NCBI GenBank assembly: GCA_017622055.1
Contig: JAGARY010000385.1
Location: 1-7,759 of the forward strand
DNA: 7,759 nucleotides
Direction: 5' to 3'
Origin: Treponema sp.
GTDB taxonomy: Bacteria; Spirochaetota; Spirochaetia; Treponematales; Treponemataceae
Shown here: piece by piece, positions 6,714 through 7,759 of the stretch
Position numbering within the stretch: the stretch's first letter is position 1
Layout of the letters: each line of letters begins with the position of its first letter
Position numbers and translations under genes: made by a program
The notes under the pieces: generated by a model
Told to the model about the DNA's origin: nothing
Databases searched by the model: none
Seen by the model: the letters and a program-made list of their open reading frames with translations, nothing else

Positions 6714-7606
6714 ATATTTTCTACTTGATTATGTTGAGACTCCAAAATTTCCATAACTTTATCTACTGTTTTTTGTTTAGGGTCTTCGTCATCTTCAGGT
6801 AAAGCAGATAAAACTTCATTTCTAAATTCTTTACAATTGATAACTGGGCTTGCTGTTAAAGTAATAACGTCTTGTTCAACAATATCTGCAAGCATGTCAT
6901 CTGGGTTTTCTGGATTGATTCTTAAACAGTTTCCGTTAATAGAAACTAAAATCATGCAATCAAAAAGTCTAAGATAACTGTCAATTTCGCGTAAACCACG
7001 TTTTGTTTCTAGTTTTCCAGGACGATATCTTGTTCCGCTTGGGAATACTAAAATTGCTTGTCCTCGTTTTTTACAAGAATCCATTGCGCGCATTGCTGCA
7101 AAGTTGATTTTTCTAGCACGTTGAGCTTCTGCAATTTTTTCTTCTTCTGAAATTTCTTTTTCTTCAACAGCAGACAAACTTCTTGTTGGATAAATAACAA
7201 CGCGAGTAAATCCTTCTGTGAATGCTCTAACAGAAACGCTTGCTTCGTTTAATTTCATTCCGGCAACAGCTACAATTCTTGAAGCCAAATCAATTGACCA
7301 AGGTTCGCCGTGTTTTTCTAGTAAATACAAGATTCCAGGTAAATCAAGATTTGTGTAGTGTTCCATCAAAATTAAACCAGATTTACCTTCTTTTGTGATT
7401 GCATCGTAAAATGCTTTAAAATTTTCTACATTTCGCAAACCAGATTCTGGAAGAAAGTTATCATCAAGAATCTTTTTCATATATTTACGAGTTTCTAAAT
7501 TTGCTTCTTCGTAAACTTGAGTTTCATCAATTTTTGCTGCGGCTTTTGAAAGTTTAGCCATTTCTGAAAATACGTTTCCGTATGCTTCTTTTAATTGTTT
7601 TCCCAT
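6710..7606 (-). CDS. Phospholipid/glycerol acyltransferase (PlsC/GPAT superfamily)
   Basis: A 298-residue protein with no clear membrane span. The catalytic block EHYTNLDLP (82-90) supplies His83 and Asp88 of the H-x4-D motif (PF01553), and VFPSGTRYRPGK (187-198) is the phosphate-binding block. Ser at position 190, where most PlsC enzymes have Glu (F-P-E-G-T-R), recalls the P-S-G-G-R-D-R-P block of plastid-type soluble glycerol-3-phosphate acyltransferases, as does the helical N-terminal region of about 75 residues. The likely role is acylation of glycerol-3-phosphate or lysophosphatidate in membrane lipid synthesis; which of the two cannot be told. An acidic, Lys/Glu-rich insertion (about 146-165) sits between the two blocks. 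This is the first gene of the operon, directly behind a good promoter, with no Shine-Dalgarno at usable spacing. It overlaps the next gene by 4 nt (ATGA). Confidence 0.82.
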   Translation of the reverse strand: MGKQLKEAYGNVFSEMAKLSKAAAKIDETQVYEEANLETRKYMKKILDDNFLPESGLRNVENFKAFYDAITKEGKSGLILMEHYTNLDLPGILYLLEKHGEPWSIDLASRIVAVAGMKLNEASVSVRAFTEGFTRVVIYPTRSLSAVEEKEISEEEKIAEAQRARKINFAAMRAMDSCKKRGQAILVFPSGTRYRPGKLETKRGLREIDSYLRLFDCMILVSINGNCLRINPENPDDMLADIVEQDVITLTASPVINCKEFRNEVLSALPEDDEDPKQKTVDKVMEILESQHNQVENI

Positions 7607-7615
7607 AGTATGTAA

Positions 7616-7644
7616 ATTATAACCTATTTTCTTAATTTTGTGAA
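7616..7644 (-). promoter_or_regulatory. Operon promoter (sigma-70-like), near-leaderless
   Basis: On the minus strand TTCACA (7644-7639) and TATAAT (7621-7616) are separated by exactly 17 nt, one mismatch from the full consensus. The ATG at 7606 lies only 9 nt after the -10 hexamer, so the expected transcript would have a leader of about 0-4 nt. It would drive the six-gene minus-strand operon. Confidence 0.65.
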
Positions 7645-7650
7645 TTATGT

Positions 7651-7656
7651 TATACT
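7651..7656 (+). promoter_or_regulatory. Possible -10 element of the plus-strand HAD gene
   Basis: TATACT lies 6 nt before the ATG at 7663, which would give a leaderless transcript. The matching -35 region (TTTCTT, 17 nt upstream, 7628-7633) is poor. The 7607-7662 gap is only 56 bp, and this promoter would overlap the divergent operon promoter. Confidence 0.4.
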
Positions 7657-7662
7657 TTATCT

Positions 7663-7759
7663 ATGAAAGTTAATCATCTTCTTTTTGATTTATACAACAC
7701 ACTTTATCCTTCTTCTTCGGCAATGGATAAAGGAATTACAACAAGAATGCTTGAATGTG
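7663..7759 (+). CDS. HAD-superfamily hydrolase, N-terminal fragment (pyrimidine 5'-nucleotidase-like)
   Basis: Thirty-two codons are visible before the right edge. HLLFDLYNTLYPSSSAMDKG (residues 5-24) is HAD motif I with nucleophile Asp9, and NTLYPSSSAMD resembles HAD proteins annotated as pyrimidine 5'-nucleotidases (Sdt1-like). These normally read D-L-D-N-T-L-Y; here the second Asp, the general acid/base, is Tyr11. Tyr at that position is typical of L-2-haloacid dehalogenase-type HADs (D-x-Y-G-T), so the reaction is uncertain. There is no Shine-Dalgarno; the ATG directly follows a -10-like TATACT. The gene is transcribed away from the operon. Only the N-terminus is seen, so the subfamily is tentative. 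Confidence 0.7.
   Translation, partial: MKVNHLLFDLYNTLYPSSSAMDKGITTRMLEC

Overview
The window is AT-rich and looks like a host-associated or anaerobic spirochaete, most likely a Treponema. Reasons: the left edge carries a PD-(D/E)XK 'putative transposase' of the type first described as a family in Treponema denticola, the operon pairs an LplA-like binding protein with a DUF624 protein, and translated products are rich in Lys, Asn and Ile. This assignment is inference from protein style; no rRNA or other marker is present.

Layout. Positions 1-355 (minus) hold the N-terminal part of the transposase-like gene. It is interrupted near its start by a short segment of hairpins and a repeated 36-37 bp sequence, and it runs off the left edge. 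Positions 356-582 are noncoding: a second copy of the repeat, a GC-rich 9-bp hairpin, a possible promoter for the transposase remnant and a short direct repeat. Positions 583-7606 hold six minus-strand genes with junctions of -4 to +17 bp, which look like one operon. In transcription order they are: a glycerol-phosphate-type acyltransferase (6710-7606); a GAF-like/GGDEF/EAL protein whose two enzymatic domains both look inactive (5043-6713); a PurO-type IMP cyclohydrolase (4306-5025); a beta-lactamase-fold serine hydrolase lipoprotein with a TTG start (3183-4289); an LplA-like extracellular solute-binding protein with an acidic insertion (1257-3173); and a DUF624/YesL membrane protein (583-1239). 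At 7607-7662 lies a compact divergent promoter region. A plus-strand HAD-family hydrolase starts at 7663 and leaves the window on the right.

How the genes may work together. A TTCACA-17-TATAAT promoter sits just upstream of the acyltransferase and could drive all six genes. Their predicted roles are cytoplasmic lipid synthesis, c-di-GMP sensing, the last step of IMP synthesis, cell-surface hydrolysis and sugar or oligosaccharide sensing or uptake. No known pathway joins these, so the operon may be a co-regulated growth or envelope set rather than a dedicated machine. The observations most worth following are the doubly degenerate GGDEF-EAL protein coupled to an acyltransferase, the solute-binding protein with no permease in sight, and the apparently leaderless divergent transcripts. 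I see no convincing new defence or mobile system.
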